This document shows, in pieces, positions 1 to 6,613 of a stretch of 19,922 nt of DNA (position 1 is the first letter of the stretch; each line of letters opens with the position of its first letter). The stretch covers positions 1 through 19,922 of the forward strand of contig CAYTWB010000070.1 in the NCBI GenBank assembly GCA_964441945.1, given 5' to 3'. Source of the DNA: JADGQM01 sp964441945. GTDB taxonomy: Bacteria; Desulfobacterota; Syntrophobacteria; Syntrophobacterales; Syntrophobacteraceae. Under the pieces are notes generated by a model. That model saw only the letters and a list, made by a program, of their open reading frames with translations. It did not search any database and was not told where the DNA came from. Made by a program: the position numbers and the translations under genes.

Positions 1-49
1 TCTTCACTAATTTCTGAACCCAAGTGTCTCAAAGTTGTTGACACATTCC
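1..49. other. Unassigned DNA beyond the break in cas3
   Basis: Reading leftward on the minus strand, recognisable Cas3 helicase sequence stops at about base 50, after the residues SVCLTPLP. Intact relatives would continue towards the DExH box. What follows translates to a short unrelated tail ending in TAG at 7-9. The DNA at 25-43 holds an imperfect palindrome (TGTCTCAA opposite TTGTTGACA). That could be the tip of an insertion sequence or a rearrangement junction, but the window ends too soon to tell. No transposase is visible. Confidence 0.3.
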
Positions 50-1329
50 GGGAGGGGAGTCAGGCAAACAGAGCGGTAGTTCTGTTGCATGAAACCGAGG
101 AATTGATCGACCGTGGCGCTGAAGACTCGACGATGCCAGAAACCCAGGGCATAGAGTCTGTCTTCTGTGATGAAATCTTTACTTCTCCTCTCATCAGCAA
201 CGTCTTCGAACATCCCCGCCAATTCGTAAGATGCGGTCCCTGTGGCAAGGCTCGCATCGCTTTCCGGCGCCCAGGAAACGTAGTCGCGGAAGCCCTCGGT
301 CGCTGTAGCCCTTGTCGGATACAGGAAAATGATCCTTTATGCCGGGCGATCGTCGAGCCGTGCTTTGATCCATCGCCAGGCTGCAAGGGTCTTCCCGCTT
401 CCACATGGGGCAAGCAGGAGGGCACGATCAGGAAGTCCTTCAGCGGCATTCTGGAATTCACTCCATGTGAAGGTCCCCTTCTTACGGACAATTTGGCGAA
501 TTCTCGGCTCGATGATCTGTTGCTGCACATAAGTACCGCTCAGTTCGCCATCAAAAGCGGCTGACAGCCAGGCTGCCATGTCCTTGCCTGCGCGGACCAT
601 TGCCGAACCGGCGCTATCGGCCAGAATCAGTGCAGCCCTCACGGCCATGAGGAGGCGGTTTAGTCTGGGGTTTCCTTTCAATTCCCGATTGAAGCGCCGG
701 AACGACTTCCTGATGTTGTCTCGCTGGGTGCAGAGATCAAACCCGCAGCCTTCCTCGAAAGACCATAAGGATTCAACGAGCCGACCCGGTGCTGATACAG
801 CTCCCAATTCATGCGCCAGCCGATCCACAATGGCCATGATCGCCGCTGGAAAGATCAGAAAGCTTTTCACATCTGTATCGAGCGGTTGTGCAAAATCCTC
901 AGTCTTCGTCCGGAGGTGATGCCCCACCACTGCGCTGAAAACGATCCTGCGATCCACCAGCGGGACCGAGTCGAGCCACTCTGCGATGGGAGGAAGCCAG
1001 AGGAGTAGAGCACTGAGGTGTTCGTGGCGAATTGACTGAATACCTTGCCGTCGTGTCACCATATCCTGGAAACCATTATTGGCCTTACCAGGGTCGTGTA
1101 AACCGCAGGCTGCAAGCCCGTTCGTGTAGAACGCTGCGAAGTCGTCTCCGTCCAGTCTGAAAAAAACCAGCCAGCGGTGTGCAAAGCGTGTGGGAGTACT
1201 TGCAGATCGGCCGAAGATGATCCTGAAGCTCTCAACAACAGTAAAGATGTGCCCCTCCAGGGTTTCTTCGGGACGTGGCGGTGAGTTTGGATCCCGGAGT
1301 GATTTGGCCAGCAATGGCTGAAGAGTCAT
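50..1329 (-). pseudogene. cas3: cas3 HD-nuclease/helicase, disrupted (type I CRISPR-Cas)
   Basis: Cas3 is the HD nuclease-helicase that degrades target DNA in type I CRISPR interference. The start at ATG 1329 follows a GGAGG site and lies 4 bases after cas6. The first 330 codons are open. They show an HD domain with H27, the HDPGKA motif (H78-D79), RHEH at 101-104, GHH at 136-138 and D238, then a Walker A motif APCGSGKT at 307-314. A TAA at 337-339 (codon 331) then stops the frame. Beyond it the same frame stays Cas3-like: an IIFLYPTRAT motif right after the stop, and RRVFSATVDQFLGFMQ further on. Homology ends near base 50, before the DExH box. The distal helicase is missing from the window. 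The first ORF would encode an HD domain with only a helicase stub. The fault looks like a nonsense mutation plus a downstream break; sequencing error at the TAA cannot be excluded. Confidence 0.85.
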
Positions 1330-1333
1330 GAGC

Positions 1334-1930
1334 CTATGCCTCCCACGGCTCAAAAAAGCCGCACCCCATTTTGCGGCGGCCACCGAGGCCGGATTCCTGG
1401 AGGGCGATGGACTCACCGGCGGTCAGCTCGGAAACCATGAGCGAGTAGCCGACCACCTGTTTGCTGTGGACTTCGAAGGTGCGGCGGCGTCCGACGGTGA
1501 TTCGGCCGTTCACACCCAGTGCAGCCATCTGGTTCTTCATTTCGGTTTCGAAACGGGCCTGGTCGTTCCCGTTGCGGGTGGAAACCAGGTGGGCGGCCAG
1601 AGCGACACTCGGGATCAGCCCCCTGGCTTTGGGCACACCGATGCAAAGGGTCTGGCCGAAAATCTCGATGCTCTTCCCTGCCAGCTTGAGATAGGGCGGC
1701 AGACTCGCGGCGGGAAGGCGAAGGATCAGTTCGGAATGAGGCGAGATGTCGAGGATACCTCCGCCGATATACCGCCCGCGGATGAGCCGCACTCCGACCT
1801 GCAGATCGTCATGGATGAGCGGCAAAACGCGGCTGAGCGCGCTGTAGAGGGCGTAGCCGTGGTCGACGGGGATGTGCTCCCCTCGAAGATGAAAACAGAG
1901 ATCGACTTTGATCGTTGCATCTGATGTCAT
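1334..1930 (-). CDS. cas6: CRISPR-associated endoribonuclease Cas6, MYXAN (Cmx6) type
   Basis: Cas6 cleaves pre-crRNA in the repeat to make guides. This 198-residue protein matches the MYXAN/Cmx6 group as I know it. It has the N-terminal segment HIPVDHGYALYSALSR (19-34), an IRG motif (50-52), LRLPAASLPPYLKLAGK (70-86), GVPKARGL (98-105), GRRRTF (147-152) and the C-terminal glycine-rich loop GLGGRRKMGCG (181-191). Length is typical of the group. ATG 1930 is chosen because GGAGGT lies 7 bases upstream; longer upstream starts would run into the preceding regulator gene. It sits 16 bases after the regulator and 4 bases before cas3, so the three genes form one transcription unit. The reading frame is intact even though cas3 is broken. 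Confidence 0.88.
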   Translation of the reverse strand: MTSDATIKVDLCFHLRGEHIPVDHGYALYSALSRVLPLIHDDLQVGVRLIRGRYIGGGILDISPHSELILRLPAASLPPYLKLAGKSIEIFGQTLCIGVPKARGLIPSVALAAHLVSTRNGNDQARFETEMKNQMAALGVNGRITVGRRRTFEVHSKQVVGYSLMVSELTAGESIALQESGLGGRRKMGCGFFEPWEA

Positions 1931-1946
1931 CACCAATACCTCCGTT

Positions 1947-2948
1947 TCAAGGACTGCTGTTGAGCTCTGCGGCTCTTCGATGCTCTTCACATACGGTCTC
2001 GCGCAGGGCGTCAGGCTCCAGGACTTGTACGCGGGCACCATAGTAAAGGACCCAGTTGATGAACTCGGGTGTGATCACCAGCTGAAGGCGCAAGACAACG
2101 CTCCCGTCAGGCTGTTCTTCAATTTTCTGGCTCTTGTGCCAGTATTCTTCCGAAACCCACCGCCCCGCCTCGGGCACGAAGCGGAGCGCCACCTCAACGG
2201 GCGCCTTCCCCTCGGTTCGCATGACACCCCAGGTCGAACCAAGGTATGCGTCCGGGTCAAAATCCTCGGGCACCCGGTAGCGCTCTTCGGTCAATTCCGC
2301 CTCTTCAATCCGGTCCACCTTGAACATCAGGACCGTCTCACGCAATTCACAAAAGGCGATCAGTTGCCAGGACCGGACATAGGGCATCAGGTGATACGGG
2401 CGGACGGTCCGCCGGTTCAGCTCTCCGCCACGCGAGCTCGTCCGGTACCGAATCCGAAGCTTACAGCCCCGAACCATGGCGAGATTGACCTGGAAGAGCA
2501 TCTGTCGCCGGTGTTCCCACCGATTGTCGGAGCGTGCGCGGCAAGACGGCTGATTGATAAACGGCCTGAACTCGGGAGGAAACAGGGATTCCAGGCGATC
2601 GGCTGCAGCCGCCAGGTCTCTCGACCCGATTCCTGAGACCTGCCGGGCCGCATGGAGAGCCATTAGCAGCGCGAGGGCTTCTGAAAAAGGGAGCTTAAGG
2701 GCCGGCAGGCGGGGTGTCTCGTCAAAGTAGTAACCCATGGCAGAATGGGAGAGGGGGAGCTTCAGGCCGTTGCGGATGATGTCGAGGTCCTTTTGAATCA
2801 TGCGTTCGCCGATGCCGAATCGATGAGCCAGATCCCGCCGGAGGAAACACCGCGGGCGCAGGACAATGACGTGCATCATTTCGAGGATTCTCGAAACACG
2901 CTTGGTTTCTTCATAGAACCGGCCCAATCCTGGAAGTCTGCTGGTCAA
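1947..2948 (-). CDS. WYL-domain transcriptional regulator (HTH-WYL-WCX)
   Basis: This 333-residue regulator has an N-terminal winged helix-turn-helix (about 17-75, including FGIGERMIQKDLDIIRNGL), a WYL domain (about 150-215) and a C-terminal WCX-like segment (about 245-325). The signature tripeptide reads W184-Q185-L186 rather than WYL. WYL proteins commonly sit beside CRISPR-Cas and other defence operons and are thought to sense nucleic acid or nucleotide ligands. Here it is the first gene before cas6 and cas3, so a role in controlling this operon is the natural inference. The start is a TTG at 2948 with GGAGG 7 bases upstream. An ATG overlapping that region is out of frame, and the next in-frame ATG would remove part of the DNA-binding domain. 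Confidence 0.85.
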   Translation of the reverse strand: MTSRLPGLGRFYEETKRVSRILEMMHVIVLRPRCFLRRDLAHRFGIGERMIQKDLDIIRNGLKLPLSHSAMGYYFDETPRLPALKLPFSEALALLMALHAARQVSGIGSRDLAAAADRLESLFPPEFRPFINQPSCRARSDNRWEHRRQMLFQVNLAMVRGCKLRIRYRTSSRGGELNRRTVRPYHLMPYVRSWQLIAFCELRETVLMFKVDRIEEAELTEERYRVPEDFDPDAYLGSTWGVMRTEGKAPVEVALRFVPEAGRWVSEEYWHKSQKIEEQPDGSVVLRLQLVITPEFINWVLYYGARVQVLEPDALRETVCEEHRRAAELNSSP

Positions 2949-3445
2949 GGCATCGCCTCCTCATTTTCTCGGTTGAGGTCCATTCTCTCACGTTTGTGGG
3001 AACAATGCGGTTCTCAGGAATTCTTCGTACGACGAACTGCGAAAAAATCTCAGTGAAAAAGGTGCAAAGCAACGCCTGCTGCATAACCCTGCGACAAATC
3101 TAATTACACCCAAGGCCCCAGATCTGCCAGTGTTTTTGATATCGAGTCTATGAATAGCGGCTGCCGGTGGGACCATGTCGTAGATGAGGGCACGCAAGAA
3201 TCCTTGGCTCATTGGCCGTCCGGTTCAGTGCTCTTCATCCCGCCACCCGTTCCGCCAAATCGATTGGCAATGCTGCTGCGGATTGCTAGTATGAACCGCG
3301 GGATTGGGAACCAGTTCATCGATACAGAGGTCGGTTCACGAAGGCAACCAACAGAATCTGCGAGGAAGCGCTCTTTCTCTCTGTTGCGGAACCGGCGTTC
3401 ACAGCTGATTTGCTCTTGCGGAACCTGAACGGAAAGGAGGAAACA
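2949..3445. other. Divergent intergenic region
   Basis: This 497-base stretch separates the minus-strand cas operon from the plus-strand flavin reductase gene. I see one credible promoter facing right (3264-3292) and no convincing promoter for the cas side. The short open frames inside it have no recognisable protein features. No CRISPR repeats, tRNA or terminator hairpin with a T-run were found. Confidence 0.5.
3264..3292 (+). promoter_or_regulatory. Candidate sigma-70 promoter for the flavin reductase gene
   Basis: TTGGCA at 3264-3269 and TAGTAT at 3287-3292 are separated by exactly 17 bases, close to the housekeeping consensus. Transcription would start about 150 bases before the ATG at 3446, leaving a long leader. 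Pattern match only. Confidence 0.4.
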
Positions 3446-4009
3446 ATGACCAAAATTTCCATAGACTTAAATGTGTTCATGTATCCGATGCCCGTGGTCC
3501 TGGTGGGGACCATGGTCCGGGAGCGCCCGAACTTCATGGCCGTCGGATGGATAACGAGAGTGAACCTCAAACCGCCCATGATCGCCATCGGGCTGGCAAA
3601 ACAACACTACACCAATACCGGGATTCACAGCTCCAAGGCTTTCAGCGTCAACATCCCGAGTGTCGATCTGCTGCAAAAGGTGGACTATTGCGGAATCAGA
3701 TCGGGCAGAAACGTCGACAAGTCCACCCTCTTCACGGTTACTGAGGGCCCGGCCACGGGGGCCCCGATGATCGACGATTGTCCGCTCTGCATGGAGTGCA
3801 AACTGGTCAAGGTCGTGGATCTCCCTTCACACGAGCTGTTTATCGGAGAGATTGTGAGCGCGTTCGCCAATGCCGAAATCTGTTCCGACGGGAGACCGGA
3901 CACCCGGAAGATGAAGCCTTTCACCTTAACCATGCCGGACAATCGCTACTGGGCCGTTGGGGACTTCGCCGGAAACGCATGGAGTATCGGCAAGGATCTG
4001 GAGCGCTAG
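3446..4009 (+). CDS. Flavoredoxin-like flavin reductase family protein
   Basis: This 187-residue protein belongs to the FMN-binding split-barrel flavin reductase family, the group that includes Desulfovibrio flavoredoxin. Members bind FMN and carry electrons to or from other redox proteins, or reduce free flavin. Visible family features are the N-terminal strand YPMPVVLVGT (11-20), the FMN-site segment with ITRVNLKPPMIAIGL, NTGIHSSKAFSVNIPS, and a C-terminal half with CPLCMECKLV and ELFIGEIV. ATG 3446 is preceded by AAAGGAGG with a 5-base spacer, which is decisive over an upstream in-frame TTG at 3410. The protein looks cytoplasmic, with no signal peptide. It lies 119 bases before a lipocalin-like gene on the same strand. 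The physiological partner cannot be read from the sequence. Confidence 0.85.
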   Translation: MTKISIDLNVFMYPMPVVLVGTMVRERPNFMAVGWITRVNLKPPMIAIGLAKQHYTNTGIHSSKAFSVNIPSVDLLQKVDYCGIRSGRNVDKSTLFTVTEGPATGAPMIDDCPLCMECKLVKVVDLPSHELFIGEIVSAFANAEICSDGRPDTRKMKPFTLTMPDNRYWAVGDFAGNAWSIGKDLER

Positions 4010-4128
4010 GCGGGCGGGTCGAACCATAACTCCCTTTTTGCGTTGTTGCTCGGAATGTGCGAAATAAAACCAAAATGGACGAGTACTGGTCGACAATTGA
4101 CAGCCGGCACAAAAAGGCAGGAAACCAA

Positions 4129-4563
4129 ATGGGAAAGGACCCGTTCACAGGTGCGTGGAAGCTTATTGCGTGCGAGTTCAAGAGCGCAGATGGTCACATC
4201 GACTTCCCCTTCGGCCACAATCCGTTGGGCATGATCATCTATGACGCTTCCGGGAACATGGCTGTGCAAATCATCCGCGCAGACCTCCCGAAGTTTGTGT
4301 CCGACGACAAGTACAACGGAACTCGGGAAGAGGTGAAAGCCGCCTTTGAGGGTTCGCTGGCCTACTTCGGGCGCTACGAGGTGGATGAGGCCGCAGGAAC
4401 CGTGACGCACCATGTGGTGGGCAGCTCCTTCCCGAACTGGACGGGCAGTGACCAGACGAGATACTTTCTGTTTTCTGGAAAACAGCTTACATTGAGTGCC
4501 CCGCCCATGCCTATTGGAAGCGCTATGGCTAGTGGTGTGCTGGTATGGGAGCGCCTTTCGTGA
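4129..4563 (+). CDS. Lipocalin-like domain protein
   Basis: This 144-residue protein resembles the small bacterial lipocalin-like family (Lipocalin_5 type). It opens with FTGAWKLIACEF, followed by NPLGMIIYDASGNMAVQI and a run of alternating beta-strand-like segments ending in SGVLVWERLS. Family members are single beta-barrels of about 140 residues; no enzymatic role is established for them. ATG 4129 gives the usual family length with the conserved GxWKL near the N-terminus. An in-frame ATG at 4075 and GTG at 4057 would add unconserved residues and lack a clear ribosome binding site; the site for 4129 (AGGCAGGA) is itself modest. There is no signal peptide. It may share a transcript with the flavin reductase gene. 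Confidence 0.75.
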   Translation: MGKDPFTGAWKLIACEFKSADGHIDFPFGHNPLGMIIYDASGNMAVQIIRADLPKFVSDDKYNGTREEVKAAFEGSLAYFGRYEVDEAAGTVTHHVVGSSFPNWTGSDQTRYFLFSGKQLTLSAPPMPIGSAMASGVLVWERLS

Positions 4564-4583
4564 ACTGCCTGGGGGATACTTAT

Positions 4584-4712
4584 AGACTATCTCAGAACTC
4601 GCTCACACCGTCACCCCGGCGAACGCCGGGGTCCAAAACTCTCATACAAACCTGGATTCCGGCTTTCGCCGGAATGACGTTCAGCGGCCTTTGTGCCATT
4701 TTGAGATAGTCT
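4584..4712. repeat. REPIN-like element: two inverted REP palindromes inside an 11-base inverted repeat
   Basis: Two palindromes in opposite orientation lie at 4610-4635 (GTCACCCCGGCG with its mirrored half) and 4653-4678 (TGGATTCCGGC opposite GCCGGAATGAC). A perfect 11-base inverted repeat encloses both: AGACTATCTCA at 4584-4594 and TGAGATAGTCT at 4702-4712. This is the layout of a REP doublet (REPIN) or small MITE. The unit recurs with different outer arms at 18413-18538. It falls between the lipocalin-like and DJ-1-like genes and could act as an RNA hairpin or terminator for the former, but there is no T-run. Confidence 0.8.
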
Positions 4713-4733
4713 CTTAGTCCGAATCGCCGCGCC

Positions 4734-4764
4734 GAGGACAAGGGGTCGCCTTGCCCCTGTCTCG
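4734..4764. repeat. Imperfect hairpin
   Basis: CGAG, ACA and GGGG at 4734-4745 can pair with CCCC, TGT and CTCG at 4754-4764, with two single-base bulges. It lies between the REPIN-like element and the next gene. No T-run follows, so a terminator role is unsupported. Confidence 0.4.
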
Positions 4765-4784
4765 AAGGCAAGCTGCCCAACATT

Positions 4785-4802
4785 GTGACCTTTGAGGGTC
4801 AC
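4785..4802. promoter_or_regulatory. Inverted repeat upstream of the DJ-1/PfpI gene
   Basis: GTGACC (4785-4790) and GGTCAC (4797-4802) form a perfect 6-base inverted repeat around a 6-base centre, 46 bases before the GTG start at 4849. The spacing suits a dimeric operator or a leader hairpin. No regulator gene is adjacent. Confidence 0.3.
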
Positions 4803-4848
4803 TCCCGGCTATGCGGAGCGCTGGATCCGCAGAGAAGGAGCGACGGAC

Positions 4849-5478
4849 GTGAACTTTGGTGTTCTTGTCTTTCCGGATGTTGAAGAGCTTGATTTCATCG
4901 GTCCATGGGAAATCGTCGGCATGTGGAGCAAGGTTGCCGGCGGGCCGGAGAACCGTTTCATTGTGGCCCAATCACGTGAACCGGTGATATGCGCGAAAGG
5001 ACTCTCCGTCAATCCGGATGTCTCTTTCGATCAGTGCCCTCAGCTGGACTTCCTCCTTGTGCCCGGTGGACAGGGAACCCGTCGGGAAGTGGATAACCCC
5101 ATCCTCATCAACTTCATCTCGGAACAGGCAAAGCGGAGTAGAGCTGTCCTCTCTGTATGCACCGGCACATTTCTCCTTCATAAAGCCGGTCTCCTGTTCG
5201 GAAAGAGGGCCACCACCCATTGGAACTCCCTTGACCGTTTGAGGGCCATCGAGGAGACTATGGCGGTTGAAGAACGCTTTGTCCGTGACGGGAACATCTG
5301 GACATCGGCAGGCATATCCGCCGGCATCGACCTCCTGTTTGCCTTGATTGCAGAGATTGCAAGCGAGGAATCAGCGGGAAAGGTGCAGTTCGCAGTCGAG
5401 TACTACCCCTCTACAAGACGATACGGCTCCTCACATAAGAGCCCCATGGCTCCAGGTTACTTGAAAGAGAAGGTCTAA
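4849..5478 (+). CDS. DJ-1/PfpI family protein, isonitrile-hydratase-like
   Basis: This 209-residue class I glutamine-amidotransferase-fold protein is closest in pattern to Pseudomonas isonitrile hydratase (InhA), which hydrates isonitriles to N-substituted formamides. The N-terminus FGVLVFPDVEELDFIGPWE carries the acidic residue D15 that would match the InhA catalytic aspartate. The nucleophile elbow reads SVCTGTFLL with C104 and T105, followed by KRATTHW (119-125) and the ISAGIDL segment (156-162). GTG 4849 is chosen because GAAGGAG lies 8 bases upstream and the fold begins immediately; a longer frame from 4792 would prepend unrelated sequence. No transcription-factor domain is fused, unlike the AraC-type relatives. 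Substrate assignment is uncertain because DJ-1 proteins diversify widely. Confidence 0.8.
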   Translation: MNFGVLVFPDVEELDFIGPWEIVGMWSKVAGGPENRFIVAQSREPVICAKGLSVNPDVSFDQCPQLDFLLVPGGQGTRREVDNPILINFISEQAKRSRAVLSVCTGTFLLHKAGLLFGKRATTHWNSLDRLRAIEETMAVEERFVRDGNIWTSAGISAGIDLLFALIAEIASEESAGKVQFAVEYYPSTRRYGSSHKSPMAPGYLKEKV

Positions 5479-5512
5479 CCTTCACCCCCACTGGAGTTGC
5501 TTTTAGAGATGC

Positions 5513-5561
5513 TTGAGCCGTATGACGGGAAGCCGTCACATACTGGTCTTTGGGGGCAAAG
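5513..5561 (+). mobile_element. Possible relic of a group II intron RNA
   Basis: The stretch from GAGCCGTATGACGG through CCGTCACATAC to TGGGGG resembles the conserved hairpin seen in bacterial group II introns near the maturase ORF (an AGCCGTATG stem, a GAAA-like loop, a pairing strand, then a G-rich run). The stem is partly preserved: GACGG pairs with CCGTC and GTATG with CATAC. No reverse transcriptase, domain V or intron boundary is visible nearby, so this would be a fragment at best. It rests on motif memory only. Confidence 0.35.
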
Positions 5562-5719
5562 GGGCTGAAGGGCCTCCGACATGCCAGGACAGCATGATAA
5601 AGAGAGGACAGCCGGTGAGCTTTGCACTTATCAAACCGTTGCTCGGCACGAACGCGGTTGGTGGCCTGAACGAAAGCCGTGTCTAGAATGCAACCCGGCT
5701 TTAGAGGTAAAGGAACCCT

Positions 5720-6289
5720 ATGCACAGTTCGGATGCAGTGCATTTCTATCCGAAGCCAATCACCCTTCGGTACCAGTACGGCCTGTGTATTCTTGCTTCC
5801 GTTTCAATGGGCGGCGGCCTGGGATACCTCATATTCACCTACAGGCATCTCCTAAGAGGACCTTGAATATTGTGCGAGTTGTCGCTGATCACTCTTTGCC
5901 TCCTGGCTTTTGGATTGTTCGTCTTTCACGTCATTGGTCAGCCATGTGTCTCTGTCAGTAGCCAGGGCATCTCGCTTCGAGCAGGTTTTAAGAAGAAGTT
6001 CCATTCATGGTCGAGTCTTGGTGGAAAACTTAGATTGGAGAAATGGTACAATGGTTACGCACTCACCGTGGAACAGGGTGGATCGTGTTCATTGGCTGTC
6101 CCTCTCTGCAGGTTGAAGAAAGAAGACCAGATCGCGGTGTTGAATCTTGCCGTGAGGCATATGCAACCACATGATAAGTCGTCAATAATTGATGAGTTAA
6201 GGTGCTTTCGGTGCCTGGCGTTCATACCGACAGGTACGGATGTCTGTCCACAGTGTGGTTGGAGCTCGGAACAAGAACACCCGAGATGA
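5720..6289 (+). pseudogene. Two-helix membrane protein with PH-like segment and zinc ribbon, split by in-frame TGA
   Basis: ATG 5720 follows AAAGGA with a 5-base spacer and opens a 48-codon frame ending at TGA 5864-5866. The same frame then runs on without another stop to 6289. The first part has one hydrophobic helix (about residues 21-40). The second has another (LITLCLLAFGLFVFHVIG), then a beta-rich stretch like a bacterial PH domain (SSQGISLRAGF, FHSWSSL, VPLCRLKKEDQ), and ends in a zinc ribbon with CFRC and CPQC. Together they make one plausible protein of about 190 residues: two helices in a hairpin, with the PH-like and zinc-ribbon parts in the cytoplasm. A CGA-to-TGA change between RGP and ILCEL would explain the split. 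A TTG at 5870 with AGAGGA upstream could restart translation, so a two-gene reading is also possible. Function unknown. Confidence 0.55.
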
Positions 6290-6613
6290 TCGCAATAGAG
6301 GACGGGCATATTTGCCGCTGGGGAGTCGATGAGAGACGAGCTGTCGAACGATTCATCCGAAGTGCGCACAAAAGACCGTCACTGGCTCCCACGCTCTGCG
6401 TGGGAGCCCATGCCGTCGGGCATTATGTGCCAGTGGACGCGGAGCGTCCAGCGTGTGCGTTCCCACGCAGAGCGTGGGAACGAGGGGGGAACGAACTTAA
6501 GATCTTGCCGTGGAAGGGAGCCTTATGATGCAGAAGACCCCCTCGACAGGCCTCCACCTCACCCCATAGGGTTGGACTTATGTACTGATCATCCACTAAA
6601 AGGGTGAAATGCC
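6290..6613. other. Intergenic region with a triple-hairpin repeat
   Basis: There is no credible gene here; short open frames only read through the palindromes. The region holds the three-hairpin repeat at 6384-6482 and a short leader to the exported protein gene, with AAGGGTG about 9 bases before its ATG. No clear promoter hexamers were identified. Confidence 0.5.
6384..6482. repeat. Compound palindromic repeat (three hairpins)
   Basis: Three perfect hairpins lie in a row. 6384-6408 has 11-base arms (GGCTCCCACGC) around TCT. 6434-6450 has 7-base arms (TGGACGC) around GGA. 6458-6482 has 11-base arms (CGTTCCCACGC) around AGA. The outer two share the CCCACGC/GCGTGGG core. A degenerate copy of the last hairpin occurs at 8373-8402. 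This is the layout of dispersed intergenic repeats found in many bacterial genomes. Frames across it yield the familiar spurious HAERGN-type peptide. Confidence 0.8.

Noticed and set aside
1330..1416. Longer cas3 start at GTG 1416
   Set aside because: It would overlap cas6 by about 80 bases and has no better ribosome binding site than ATG 1329, which follows GGAGG.
1908..2636. 242-codon plus-strand frame
   Set aside because: It is a shadow of the WYL regulator gene; no ribosome binding site or domain was seen.
1..3445. CRISPR array beside the cas genes
   Set aside because: I looked for direct repeats of about 28-37 bases at regular spacing on both sides of the cas genes and found none in the window.
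4592..4802. Short frames giving ESRNPG-type peptides
   Set aside because: They are read through the REP palindromes; this peptide is a well-known artefact of such repeats.
5864..5866. UGA as a selenocysteine codon
   Set aside because: The site falls between two membrane helices with no redox motif, and no SECIS-like hairpin was recognised just downstream. A nonsense mutation is simpler.
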